A stretch of 64,000 nucleotides of DNA from Stutzerimonas stutzeri (GTDB taxonomy: Bacteria > Pseudomonadota > Gammaproteobacteria > Pseudomonadales > Pseudomonadaceae), in the NCBI RefSeq assembly GCF_013522825.1, contig NZ_JAAMQZ010000003.1, positions 124,001 to 188,000 of the forward strand, in the 5' to 3' direction. Below, piece by piece: positions 29,562-38,908 of the stretch; the stretch's first letter is position 1; every line of letters starts with the position of its first letter. The notes under the pieces were generated by a model. That model was not told the DNA's origin and ran no database searches. It saw only the letters and a program-made list of their open reading frames with translations. The position numbers and the translations under genes were made by a program.

Positions 29562-29789
29562 ATGTCCCGCTATCCCCTGCCACCACTCGATGATGCCTCA
29601 GCCCTTCGGCAGCATCTGCATATGCCGCACCTGAGGTATCTGGATGTCTCGGCCACGAACGCACTGGGCCAGGCGCTGCAACGCTGGCCGCTGCTGGCAG
29701 AGACGGAAAGCACCCACGCACTGGATGCCGCGTTGCGCACGCCATCCCTCGACCGTGAGGATACGGTCGCCCAGGCTCAGCGGGCATGA
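29562..29789 (+). CDS. bcsR: cellulose synthase regulatory subunit BcsR
   Basis: 75 aa, slightly longer than E. coli BcsR (about 62). The hallmark ending ALGQALQRWPLLAE and the preceding HLRYLDVS (compare PDIDYADIS) identify it. BcsR binds BcsQ and stabilises the Bcs macrocomplex under c-di-GMP control. It begins 6 bp after bcsG and overlaps bcsQ (ATGA 29786-29789). Easily missed because of its size. Confidence 0.85.
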   Translation: MSRYPLPPLDDASALRQHLHMPHLRYLDVSATNALGQALQRWPLLAETESTHALDAALRTPSLDREDTVAQAQRA

Positions 29790-30526
29790 ACCGTATTGCA
29801 TTGCGAGGGCTGTGCGGAGGCGTCGGCACGACTGCAGTGCTGTGCGGTCTTGCCCTGGCCTTGCACGAACAGGGGGAACGGGTACTGCTGATCGACTGCA
29901 GCCCTGATGACCTCGCTCGTTTGCATTTCGGCGACGATCTGGCCAACGAATCAGGATGGGGTCGTGCTCAGCTCGACGGCACGTTCTGGAACGACGCACT
30001 GCAAGTGCAGCCAGGTCTCCACGTGTTGCCTTACGGTCGTCTCGCACCAGCGGAAACGCGCCAGATCACACAGCTGCTGGAACAGCAGCCGGCCTATTGG
30101 CATGCGCGTTTTGAACAGCTCCAGCCGTTCCATGACTGGGTGCTGTTCGATTTGCCGCCCCGAAGTACCAATCCGCCTCTTGCAGAGGTCGAAGACGGTC
30201 GTGCCGATCTGCTGATCGACCTGATCACGCCTGCACCAGGCTGCCACGCACTGTTGCACAGGCACTTCGATAGGCAGGCGAACCTGCTGCTGATCAACCG
30301 CTTCAATCCGGCCAGTCAGTTGCAGCGTGATCTGGTGCTCCTGTGGCGCACGGCATACAGCCCAAACCAGGCGCCGCAGATCATCCACGAGGACGAGGCC
30401 GTCGCCGAAGCCATGGCACACAAACTGCCCGTGGGGCTTTACGCCCCGAAAAGTCAGGCGGCCAGCGACCTTCGCAACCTGGCGTTATGGTGCCTTGCAC
30501 GCAAGGCAGGGCGTGGACATGCGTAG
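29786..30526 (+). CDS. bcsQ: MinD/ParA-like ATPase BcsQ
   Basis: 246 aa. The N-terminal phosphate loop reads RGLCGGVGTTAVLCGLAL. As in E. coli BcsQ (RGGVGTT), the Walker A Lys of ordinary ParA/MinD proteins (KGGVGKT) is missing before the Thr. The Walker A' Asp is in VLLIDCSPDD, and the switch region is WVLFDLPPRS. With BcsR it forms an essential regulatory subcomplex of the cellulose synthase and places it at the pole. It overlaps bcsA by 8 bp. Confidence 0.9.
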   Translation: MNRIALRGLCGGVGTTAVLCGLALALHEQGERVLLIDCSPDDLARLHFGDDLANESGWGRAQLDGTFWNDALQVQPGLHVLPYGRLAPAETRQITQLLEQQPAYWHARFEQLQPFHDWVLFDLPPRSTNPPLAEVEDGRADLLIDLITPAPGCHALLHRHFDRQANLLLINRFNPASQLQRDLVLLWRTAYSPNQAPQIIHEDEAVAEAMAHKLPVGLYAPKSQAASDLRNLALWCLARKAGRGHA

Positions 30527-33104
30527 TCTGTTCGCCTACTACCACCATCTTCGTTTCACGCGCGGCGCGGGTCGCCTTGCGTCTATTCAATGGACGCTGG
30601 GTTACCTGCTGGCGGCCCTGCTGCTGCGCCTGGAAAGCCCGGCCTGGCAGGCCGTGCTCAGCGAAAGGCAGCGCTTGTATCCGCACCTTGCCGGGAAGGC
30701 GCCTTCCGCTGGCGACCCGTTGCGTCTGCTGCTGCAGACGTTCTGGCTGCTGCTGGTACGCCCGGCCCGCCCGCGCGAAGCGGTGAGCAGGCGCCTGACG
30801 TTCCGAAAGCTGCGCTGGCCCAGCCTGCTTCGAGAGGCGCTACGCCACGGCAGACGGCTGGCAAGGCCCCTGACGCCAAGACCGGCCCTCTGGTCGAAGC
30901 CAGGCGAGCTGACGAATCGCATGCTCGACACGCTTTCACCGCTATGCAGACGTGCACTTCAGGTCACCGTGGCGGCTATCGCCATGCTGCTCGCACTGCT
31001 GTGCGTGACCGAACCGTTCAGCTACGGTGCCCAGGTGGTGTTCGTGCTCCTGCTCTGGGGGCTGGCCCTGATCGTGCGGCGCGTGCCCGGACGTTTTGCC
31101 GTCCTCATGCTGATCGTGCTGTCGACGATCATTTCCTGCCGTTACCTCTGGTGGCGCTACAGCGCCACACTGAAATGGGACTCGCCTTTCGATCTCACCT
31201 GCGGGGTCATCCTGCTGGTCGCAGAAACCTATTCCTGGCTCGTTCTGATACTCGGCTACGTACAGACCTGCTGGCCGCTGAACCGCCAGCCGGCTCCCCT
31301 GCCCGAATCGCCACAGCAATGGCCCAGCGTCGATTTGCTCATCCCGACCTACAACGAGGATCTTTCGGTCGTCCGCACCACCGTACTCGCCGCACTGGGG
31401 CTGGACTGGCCATCGGATCGGCTGCGCATTCACCTGTGCGATGACGGTCGCCGCGAAGAATTCAGGCAGTTCGCCGATGAGGTGGGTGTCGGCTACATCA
31501 CCCGTCCGGACAACCTCCATGCCAAGGCCGGCAACCTCAATCACGCCCTTACGGTGACTTCGGGTGAACTGATTGCCATCTTCGATTGCGATCACATCCC
31601 GGTACGGTCGTTTCTCCAGGTCACAGCGGGCTGGTTCGTGCGCGATGAGAAGATGGCCCTCGTACAGACGCCTCATCATTTCTTTTCGCCAGACCCATTC
31701 GAGCGAAACCTTGGCTCGTTCCGCCACAAGCCCAACGAAGGAGAGCTGTTCTACGGCCTGGTGCAGAACGGCAACGACATGTGGAATGCGGCGTTCTTCT
31801 GCGGCTCATGCGCGATTCTGCGCCGATCGGCCATCGAGAGTATCGGTGGCTTTGCGGTAGAGACGGTCACAGAGGATGCGCATACCGCACTGCGTCTGCA
31901 TCGCGCCGGCTGGAACTCTGCCTATCTCGGCACTCCGCAAGCCGCCGGCCTGGCAACCGAAAGCCTGTCCGCGCACATCGGCCAGCGCATCCGCTGGGCG
32001 CGCGGCATGGCGCAGATCTTCCGTACCGACAACCCACTGCTGGGCAGGGGACTGACAATCTTTCAGCGCCTGTGCTACGCCAACGCGATGCTGCACTTCC
32101 TCGTCGGCCTGCCGCGGCTGATCTACCTAACCGCCCCGCTGGCCTTTCTTCTGCTGCACGCATACATCATCTATGCACCGGCGCTGCTGATCGTCCTGTA
32201 CGTGCTGCCGCACATGATCCATGCCAGCCTGACCAACGCCCGGCTGCAGGGCAAGCACCGGCACTCGTTCTGGGGCGAGGTCTACGAGACGGTTCTGGCG
32301 TGGTATATCGCCCGCCCGACCACGGTGGCCCTGTTCAACCCCGGCAAAGGCAAATTCAACGTAACCGCCAAGGGCGGCCTGATGGACGAAAACCAGTTCG
32401 ACTGGCACATCGCCCGGCCCTATCTGCTGCTGGCGATTCTCAATATCCTCGGGCTGGGCTTCGCCGCCTGGCGGATTATCTACGGCCCTGCTGCAGAGAT
32501 CGCCACGGTGCTCGTCAGCACGGTCTGGGTCCTCTACAACCTGCTGATCATCGGTACCGCGGTAGCCGTGGCGGCGGAAGTACGGCAGGTACGCCGTTCG
32601 CACCGGGTACTGGCGAAGCTCCCCGCCTCGATCCGCCTTCCCGGCGGTCACGTTCACCCCTGCATATTGAGCGACTTTTCCGACTGTGGCGCAGGGCTCG
32701 AACTGTCGATGCCGCTACGGGTTTCACCGAACGATCAGCTGCAGTTGCTGCTACGCAGGGGAAAACGCGAATTCGCCTTTCCCGCACAGGTAACGCGACT
32801 GTCCGGCATGCACCTCGGCCTTCGCCTCGACGGTCTGGACCTGACCCAGCAAGTCGACTTCGTGCAATGCACCTTCGCCCGTGCGGATGTCTGGCTGAAT
32901 CGTCACGACCAGTTCGAGGCCGACCGTCCGCTGCACAGTTTCATCGAGGTGCTGCGCCTGGGTGGCCGCGGTTATTACCGGCTGTTCGAATACCTTCCCG
33001 CCGGCCTCGACAAACCACTCCGCCCCCTTTTCCGGCTAGCTGCGTGGCTGATCAGCTTCTGCCCGCGCACCCCGGCCCCTCGTCCCCTGGAGAACAGAAC
33101 ATGA
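30519..33104 (+). CDS. bcsA: cellulose synthase catalytic subunit
   Basis: 861 aa from ATG 30519, overlapping the bcsQ end. Membrane helices flank a family 2 glycosyltransferase with all catalytic motifs: DDG (308-310), DCD (356-358), the FFCGS acceptor site, TED (D453) and QRIRW (489-493). The FNVTAKGG gating-loop sequence follows. A C-terminal PilZ domain carries RRSHR (692-696) and DFSDCGAG (about 718), the c-di-GMP-binding signature. It polymerises UDP-glucose into beta-1,4-glucan and extrudes it through the inner membrane. Full length and intact. Confidence 0.97.
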   Translation: MRSLFAYYHHLRFTRGAGRLASIQWTLGYLLAALLLRLESPAWQAVLSERQRLYPHLAGKAPSAGDPLRLLLQTFWLLLVRPARPREAVSRRLTFRKLRWPSLLREALRHGRRLARPLTPRPALWSKPGELTNRMLDTLSPLCRRALQVTVAAIAMLLALLCVTEPFSYGAQVVFVLLLWGLALIVRRVPGRFAVLMLIVLSTIISCRYLWWRYSATLKWDSPFDLTCGVILLVAETYSWLVLILGYVQTCWPLNRQPAPLPESPQQWPSVDLLIPTYNEDLSVVRTTVLAALGLDWPSDRLRIHLCDDGRREEFRQFADEVGVGYITRPDNLHAKAGNLNHALTVTSGELIAIFDCDHIPVRSFLQVTAGWFVRDEKMALVQTPHHFFSPDPFERNLGSFRHKPNEGELFYGLVQNGNDMWNAAFFCGSCAILRRSAIESIGGFAVETVTEDAHTALRLHRAGWNSAYLGTPQAAGLATESLSAHIGQRIRWARGMAQIFRTDNPLLGRGLTIFQRLCYANAMLHFLVGLPRLIYLTAPLAFLLLHAYIIYAPALLIVLYVLPHMIHASLTNARLQGKHRHSFWGEVYETVLAWYIARPTTVALFNPGKGKFNVTAKGGLMDENQFDWHIARPYLLLAILNILGLGFAAWRIIYGPAAEIATVLVSTVWVLYNLLIIGTAVAVAAEVRQVRRSHRVLAKLPASIRLPGGHVHPCILSDFSDCGAGLELSMPLRVSPNDQLQLLLRRGKREFAFPAQVTRLSGMHLGLRLDGLDLTQQVDFVQCTFARADVWLNRHDQFEADRPLHSFIEVLRLGGRGYYRLFEYLPAGLDKPLRPLFRLAAWLISFCPRTPAPRPLENRT

Positions 33105-35332
33105 AGCTTCGATTGGCACCCTTGCTGATGCTGTGCTCGATGCTCCTCGCGCCAGGCCAGACCATGTCCGCACCAGAAGAGGTAGCAGACCTGACAGTCG
33201 CCGTGCCGCCACCGTCCTGGGAAACCAGCCGGAGCTTTTCCGACCTGGGGCGCCCCCAGGACCAGCTGTTGCTCGGTATCCGCAACGCCGAGCAGGTGGA
33301 ATTCCAGTTGCGCCGCGACCGGATAGCCACCGATGCGCGCCTCCTGCTCGATTACACCCCTTCGCCGGCATTGCTGCCGGTACTGTCACATCTGCGTATC
33401 TATCTGAACGATGAGCTGATGCGCACCCTGTCCATCACCGAGGATCAGCTCGGCCAGCGGGTACGTCAGACTGTCAGCCTGGACCCTCTTCTGCTCGGCG
33501 ATTTCAACCGCGTCAGGGTCGAATTCGTCGGTCACTACACCGATATCTGCGAGGACCCGGCGCATAGCGGGCTCTGGCTCAATCTCGGTCGCCAGAGCCG
33601 TATCGTGCTGCAGGAGCAGGCGCTGGACATCGCCAGCGACCTTGCCTGGTTTCCACTGCCCTTCTTCGACCAGCGCGATAGCAGCCCGCTGCGCCTGCCG
33701 ATCCTCTTCGCCGATGCTCCACCACCCGACACGCTGCGTGCAGCAGGCATCCTGGCCTCGTACTTCGGCGCACGCGCCGCTTGGCGGGGCGCCAGCTTCC
33801 CCGTGCACTACGGCGAGTTGCCCGAGGCCATCGAACGCCCGCAGCCTGCCGTCGTGTTCGCCACCAATGACCATCGTCCTCCACTGCTGCGCGAGCACCC
33901 GGCAGTGAACGGCCCGGTCGTCGAGCTGATCGACCATCCTGCCGACCGCTATACCAAGCTGCTGCTGGTCATGGGCCGGAACGAGGCCGATCTCGTCCAG
34001 GCGGCATCGGCACTGGCCCTCGACCAGGGGCAGCTGCGTGGCAGGCGGGTGACGATCGAGCAGGTCGAGGCCGCGCCGCGCCAGCCCTACGACGCACCGA
34101 ACTGGATTCGCACCGATCGACCGGTGCTGTTCTCCGAGCTGATCGAGTACCCACAGCAGCTTCAGGCGAGCGGCCTGCAGCCCTATCCGATCTCCCTGGA
34201 TATCAACCTGCCGCCGGACCTGTTCGTCTGGCGCAACCAGGGCATTCCGCTGGCGACGCGCTATCGCTATACACCCCCTGCAGCGCCCGATGAGTCGCGC
34301 TTGAACGTGACGGTCAACGACCAGTACATCAGCAGCATCGCGTTGAAGGCCAGCGACAGCCGCAGCAACGTGGAGAAGCTGCGGCTGTCGGTGCTCTCCT
34401 CGGATACTTCGACCGAGAGCGAAGAACTGCTGGTGCCGGCGCTGAAGATGGGGATGCGCAACAAGGTCCGCTTCGAGTTCAACTTCGCCAGCAAGCTCGG
34501 CAATGCCCAGCGCGATCATTGCCAGACCTATCTGCCGACCAACGTCCAGGCGGCGATCGACGAAAGCTCATCCATCGATCTGTCCGGCTACCACCACTAC
34601 ATGGCCATGCCGGATCTGAAAGCCTTCGTGCGCAGCGGTTTCCCGTTCAGCCGCATGGCCGACCTTTCCGAGACCCTTGTACTGGTACCGGAGCGAGCGA
34701 GTGCATCCGAAGCCGGCACCTTGCTCGATACGCTCGGCCTGATCGGTGCCCAGGTTGGCTACCCGGCACTGGGCGTGCGGATAACCGACGACTGGAGCGA
34801 TGCCCGCGCCGCAGACGCCGACCTGCTGCTGATCGGCCCGCTGCCCGACTCGCTACGCACCGCCAAGAATCTGCCCATCCTGCTCGAAGCCCCACGCAGC
34901 TGGCTCACGCAAGAAGCACCACGTCGCGGCGACAGCAGCGGCACGACGTCCCTTGCAATGCGCGCCAACGCTCCGCTGGCCGCCGTGCTCGGTCTGCAGT
35001 CTCCGTTCCATGAACAGCGCAGCCTTGTCGCGCTGTTGGCCAATACTCACGACGATTACCACCTGCTGCGTGAGGCACTGGGTGACGTCGGCAAGCAACA
35101 GGCTTTCGCAGGCTCCGTGGCGCTCATCCGTGACAGCGGGGTCAGCAGTCACGCCGTCGGCGAGCCCTACTATGTCGGCGCCCTGCCCTGGTGGCTCCTG
35201 CTCTGGTTCCACCTGTCCGAGCATCCGGTGCTGCTGGCCTTTCTCGCCACGCTAAGCATCGTGCTGCTGGCCCTCGTCCTGTGGCGCACGCTGCGCTGGG
35301 CTGCCGCCCGACGCCTCTCGGACGGACAGTGA
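33101..35332 (+). CDS. bcsB: cellulose synthase periplasmic subunit
   Basis: 743 aa from ATG 33101 (GGAG 10 bp upstream), overlapping the bcsA stop as ATGA. A signal peptide (residues 1-25) leads into paired carbohydrate-binding and flavodoxin-like domains (LDYTPSPALLPVLSHLRIYLND, VEFVGHYTDICEDPAHSGLW), ending in one C-terminal membrane anchor (about 712-733). BcsB guides the growing glucan across the periplasm and its tail helix is needed for BcsA activity. The same frame stays open upstream inside bcsA; that stretch is a shadow. Confidence 0.95.
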   Translation: MKLRLAPLLMLCSMLLAPGQTMSAPEEVADLTVAVPPPSWETSRSFSDLGRPQDQLLLGIRNAEQVEFQLRRDRIATDARLLLDYTPSPALLPVLSHLRIYLNDELMRTLSITEDQLGQRVRQTVSLDPLLLGDFNRVRVEFVGHYTDICEDPAHSGLWLNLGRQSRIVLQEQALDIASDLAWFPLPFFDQRDSSPLRLPILFADAPPPDTLRAAGILASYFGARAAWRGASFPVHYGELPEAIERPQPAVVFATNDHRPPLLREHPAVNGPVVELIDHPADRYTKLLLVMGRNEADLVQAASALALDQGQLRGRRVTIEQVEAAPRQPYDAPNWIRTDRPVLFSELIEYPQQLQASGLQPYPISLDINLPPDLFVWRNQGIPLATRYRYTPPAAPDESRLNVTVNDQYISSIALKASDSRSNVEKLRLSVLSSDTSTESEELLVPALKMGMRNKVRFEFNFASKLGNAQRDHCQTYLPTNVQAAIDESSSIDLSGYHHYMAMPDLKAFVRSGFPFSRMADLSETLVLVPERASASEAGTLLDTLGLIGAQVGYPALGVRITDDWSDARAADADLLLIGPLPDSLRTAKNLPILLEAPRSWLTQEAPRRGDSSGTTSLAMRANAPLAAVLGLQSPFHEQRSLVALLANTHDDYHLLREALGDVGKQQAFAGSVALIRDSGVSSHAVGEPYYVGALPWWLLLWFHLSEHPVLLAFLATLSIVLLALVLWRTLRWAAARRLSDGQ

Positions 35333-35342
35333 AGCCCTCACG

Positions 35343-38300
35343 ATGAACAGACTGCCCATGCTGTTGCTGCTGCTCTCGTCGGTCTGCTGGGGACAGACCG
35401 ACGGCCCTCGCGATGGCGCGCAACAAGTGGCCTGGCTGCTCGCACAGACCCGAGCCGGCGAAGCACTCAACCGCGATGATCTGATCGACGATGCCCTGAC
35501 CCGTCTGCGCCTGGTCGCCCCCGAACACCCGCGCACACTGCTGGCCGAGATGCGTCTTGCGCTACGCCAGCAGGACTTCGTTCGTGTCCGGAGCCTGCAT
35601 GACAGGTTCCGGTCGGCCAAGCATGACAGCGCATTGGACGTCGAAAAGCAGGCCCGCCTGCTGCTGGTGCTGGCGAACGAACAGACCCAGCAGAGCCTGC
35701 AGCAGGCTCGACTGGCCGCCATGGCGGGCCGCCCCGAAGAAGCCTATGCCGGGATGACAGCCATCTTTGGCGACGCACCCCCGACGCTGGAGCTGGCCGT
35801 GGAGTACTGGCGTCTGCGCAGTGCCCGTCCGGGGCAGCAAGCGCAGGCCATCACCGCGCTGCGCGAACTGGACGCGCATTACCCCGGAAATCCCCCGGTA
35901 CGCCAGCTGCTCGCCAACCTGCTGTTCGATGCCGGACAGGATGAAGCCGCACTGGCGCTATTGGCCGTGCTCGGACGCAACCCTACGGCAACGGACGCGG
36001 CCGCTCAGCGTGAGTTCGAGTATCTCGCCGCGCAACCGATCAGCGACAGGACGCTCGCAGGCTGGCAGAGCTTTCTTGATCGCTATGCCGGCGGTCGTTT
36101 CGCAGACGAAGCCCGACAACACCTCGAACGTGGCCGCACACTCATCGCCGACCCTTTCTGGCGGGCCGGCCAGCGCGGCCTGGAACTCGTTTCGCGCGGT
36201 GATGACGAGGCGGCGGAGGTTCAACTGAGGCAGGCCCTCAGGCGCCATCCCCAGGAGCCGGAATTTCTCGGCGGCCTGGGCCGAGCCCTGATGCGACCCG
36301 GCCACCGACCGCAAGCCATCCGGTATTTCGAGCGAGCCAAGGCCAACGAGGACGACATCGACAATCTGACCAAGTGGAACGACCTGATCGAGGCGACACG
36401 CTACTGGCTGACACTGGAGCAGGCCGACCTGGCCCTTGGGCAGAACAATCACGCCAAGGCCAAGACGCTCTATACCGCTGCCTTGCGTAGACGCCCGGAC
36501 AGCCTGTTCGCGCGCGCCGGCCTGGCCCGCGTCGCCGAAGACGAGGGCCGGCTCGAACAGGCCGAGCAGGATTACCTGAGTATCCTGGCACTCGAACGCG
36601 ACAACGGCAGCGCCATACGCGGGCTGGTCAGGATCTACCAGGCCCAGTCGACGGACCGGGCCCTGGCGTTCATCGAGTCACTCGCGCCAGCGCAGCGCCG
36701 GGCATTCGCCTCCCTGCGCAACGACCTGCTGCTTGAGCGCTACAAGAGCATCGCCGATCGCGCTCTGCAGGCTCAGGATGCAGCCATCGCCAGCGAAGCC
36801 CTGAAACAGGCCAGAACACTGGCGCCGGACGATCCCTGGCTCGCCTATCGACTGGCCAACGTGCTGCACGAACAGGGTCGGACAGGTCAGGCCGACGCGG
36901 TCTTCGCCGACCTCCTTCGGCGCCAGGCCGATGACCCGACGTCCCGCTATGCCCACGGTCTGTATCTGGCCGCCGCAGAAAGGGACGTCGCCGCGCTGGC
37001 GACGCTGCGTGCCGTTCCAGAGTCGCAATGGAGCGAGGACATGCAGGCGCTCGCCACCCGCGTACAGCGGCGCCAGCTGCTGGCGCGTGCCGAAAAGCTG
37101 CGCGAAACAGGTCGCGAGCATGCTGCCATCGAGATTATCGAAACGGCGCTACGCGACAATGGCGGCCCGCCGGAAGATTTCGTCATGCTGGCCAACTGGG
37201 CCGAGGCGCGGGGGGAGATCGGCAAGGCGCTCGACTACCTGCAGCAGGCATTGGCAATCGATGGGACACATGCCGGGGCGCGCCTGTCCAGAATCGAAGC
37301 GCTCGTGACTGCAGGGCGTATCCCGGAAGCCCGCGAGGCTCTTGAGCGGATGCCGCCCGATCTGGTCCCGGAAGACTTCAACGGCCAGCGCCGACTGGCA
37401 AACAGCTGGGCCGCTGTCGGCGAAACCGAAAAGGCCCGCACGCTGCTAACGGAACTCGAACGGCAACAGCGCGCTCCCGATCCTCTGCTGCGTCGCGACA
37501 CCGCCCGCCTTCTGCGCGCCATGAATCCACGGCAGGCCATCGGGCTCTACCGGCAGGCCATGGTCGATGCCGAGCTGCTGGATGCGGACGCCCACAGTTC
37601 GGCAATGACGCAGGCCTCACGTGCTGATGCAGAAGACGACTGGCTTGTGCGTAGTCTGCGCAGCGACCTGGCCGATCTCTATCAGGCGCAGAACACCACC
37701 CTGACGCTGCAGCACCACTTCGGCTGGCGCAACGATGATGGCACCCCTGGCATCTCGGAACTGCAAACCAACACGACCCTCCTGCATCTGGAATGGCCTG
37801 CCGCTGGTCAGCGCCGATTCCTGCGTGCCGAACGTATCGACCTCGATGCCGGTACGCTCGATGCCGATCCCAACTTCGGCAGCTGCCGGGAAACAGCCCT
37901 CTGTGGCGGCAAAACCCAGCAGGCGGACGCCATGATGCTGGCAGGCGGCGTCCAGACAGAGCGGATGGCAGTCGACGCCGGCTTCAGTCAGGGCTTCGAG
38001 ATCGACAATGTCTTTGCAGGCGTGACCGGCAGCGGCGGTCTGGGTCAGCTGGGCTGGTCGCTCACCGCATCCCGACGCCCAATGAGCAATTCGCTCCTGT
38101 CCTACGGCGGCAGCCTCGATCCCGGCACGGGGGTCCGCTGGGGCGCGGTCACCGCCAACGGCGCCAGCCTCGGCCTGAGCTGGGACGAGGGCGGCGCGCA
38201 TGGTGTCTGGGCCAATCTGGGCCATCACTGGCTGCGGGGCGAGAAGGTTGCGGACAATCGCCGGCTGACCGCCATGACCGGCTATTACTACAAATGGCTC

Positions 38301-38810
38301 GACCGTATCGATCAGCGACTGAGGTCCGGCCTGAGCTTCATCCACTTCGCCTATGAGCGCGAGCTCAGCGGCCATACGCTGGGACAGGGCGGCTACTGGA
38401 GTCCGCAGCAGTACAACTCGATCGGCCTGCCGGTGAGCTACGCCTGGCGCAATCCCGACTGGTCCGTTCTGCTTGAAGGCGGCGTCAGTTGGTCGGTATC
38501 GAGTACCGATGACAGTCGGCGCTATCCGCTCGATAGCCTGAACGGCAGATTCGCCGAGGTGATCGGCCCTCAGGCCGCGGCTGAAGAAATAGCCGGATCG
38601 ACCAGCCGTGGGGTCAGCTACCGGCTCCAGGGCATGTTCGAGCGCCGCCTGACCGACCATTTCGTGCTTGGCGGTGCCCTGAACTGGGTGTACAGCGACG
38701 ATTACGCGCCGAGCAACGCATTGCTCTTCGTTCGCTACAACTTCGCCCCATGGCGAGGCGACCTGTCCTGGCCCGTCGAGCCTCTGCAGCCCTACGCCGC
38801 ATTCCGCTGA
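35343..38810 (+). CDS. bcsC: cellulose export porin with TPR scaffold
   Basis: 1155 aa. A signal peptide (residues 1-17) is followed by about 750 residues of tetratricopeptide repeats (for example LLADLLFDAGQDEAALALLAVLGRNP-type helices and GLARVAEDEGRLEQAEQDYLSIL) and a C-terminal beta-barrel of about 300 residues (LGWSLTASRRPMSNSLLSYGG, ending PYAAFR). The barrel exports the polymer across the outer membrane. It begins only 10 bp after bcsB, where bcsZ would normally lie. No terminator is obvious before tex. Confidence 0.95.
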   Translation: MNRLPMLLLLLSSVCWGQTDGPRDGAQQVAWLLAQTRAGEALNRDDLIDDALTRLRLVAPEHPRTLLAEMRLALRQQDFVRVRSLHDRFRSAKHDSALDVEKQARLLLVLANEQTQQSLQQARLAAMAGRPEEAYAGMTAIFGDAPPTLELAVEYWRLRSARPGQQAQAITALRELDAHYPGNPPVRQLLANLLFDAGQDEAALALLAVLGRNPTATDAAAQREFEYLAAQPISDRTLAGWQSFLDRYAGGRFADEARQHLERGRTLIADPFWRAGQRGLELVSRGDDEAAEVQLRQALRRHPQEPEFLGGLGRALMRPGHRPQAIRYFERAKANEDDIDNLTKWNDLIEATRYWLTLEQADLALGQNNHAKAKTLYTAALRRRPDSLFARAGLARVAEDEGRLEQAEQDYLSILALERDNGSAIRGLVRIYQAQSTDRALAFIESLAPAQRRAFASLRNDLLLERYKSIADRALQAQDAAIASEALKQARTLAPDDPWLAYRLANVLHEQGRTGQADAVFADLLRRQADDPTSRYAHGLYLAAAERDVAALATLRAVPESQWSEDMQALATRVQRRQLLARAEKLRETGREHAAIEIIETALRDNGGPPEDFVMLANWAEARGEIGKALDYLQQALAIDGTHAGARLSRIEALVTAGRIPEAREALERMPPDLVPEDFNGQRRLANSWAAVGETEKARTLLTELERQQRAPDPLLRRDTARLLRAMNPRQAIGLYRQAMVDAELLDADAHSSAMTQASRADAEDDWLVRSLRSDLADLYQAQNTTLTLQHHFGWRNDDGTPGISELQTNTTLLHLEWPAAGQRRFLRAERIDLDAGTLDADPNFGSCRETALCGGKTQQADAMMLAGGVQTERMAVDAGFSQGFEIDNVFAGVTGSGGLGQLGWSLTASRRPMSNSLLSYGGSLDPGTGVRWGAVTANGASLGLSWDEGGAHGVWANLGHHWLRGEKVADNRRLTAMTGYYYKWLDRIDQRLRSGLSFIHFAYERELSGHTLGQGGYWSPQQYNSIGLPVSYAWRNPDWSVLLEGGVSWSVSSTDDSRRYPLDSLNGRFAEVIGPQAAAEEIAGSTSRGVSYRLQGMFERRLTDHFVLGGALNWVYSDDYAPSNALLFVRYNFAPWRGDLSWPVEPLQPYAAFR

Positions 38811-38908
38811 GCCTTTGCTAGCCGATTCGAAACCGCCGTGCGGCGACCGCAGGTATACTGCCGCCCTTTTCTGGCCGGCCGGCCGTCATTCCGCCCGCAG
38901 GACATCAC
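38811..38908 (+). promoter_or_regulatory. bcsC-tex intergenic region with a possible -10
   Basis: TATACT at 38854-38859 is a plausible -10 for tex, 50 bp before its ATG, but no good -35 lies 16-18 bp upstream. A GGCCGGCCGGCC repeat follows. If this is not a promoter, tex would depend on read-through from bcs. Confidence 0.35.

Noticed and set aside
31781-33100. In-frame extension of bcsB back into bcsA
   Set aside because: The real bcsB start at 33101 has a signal peptide and a ribosome site; upstream codons read a different frame of bcsA.
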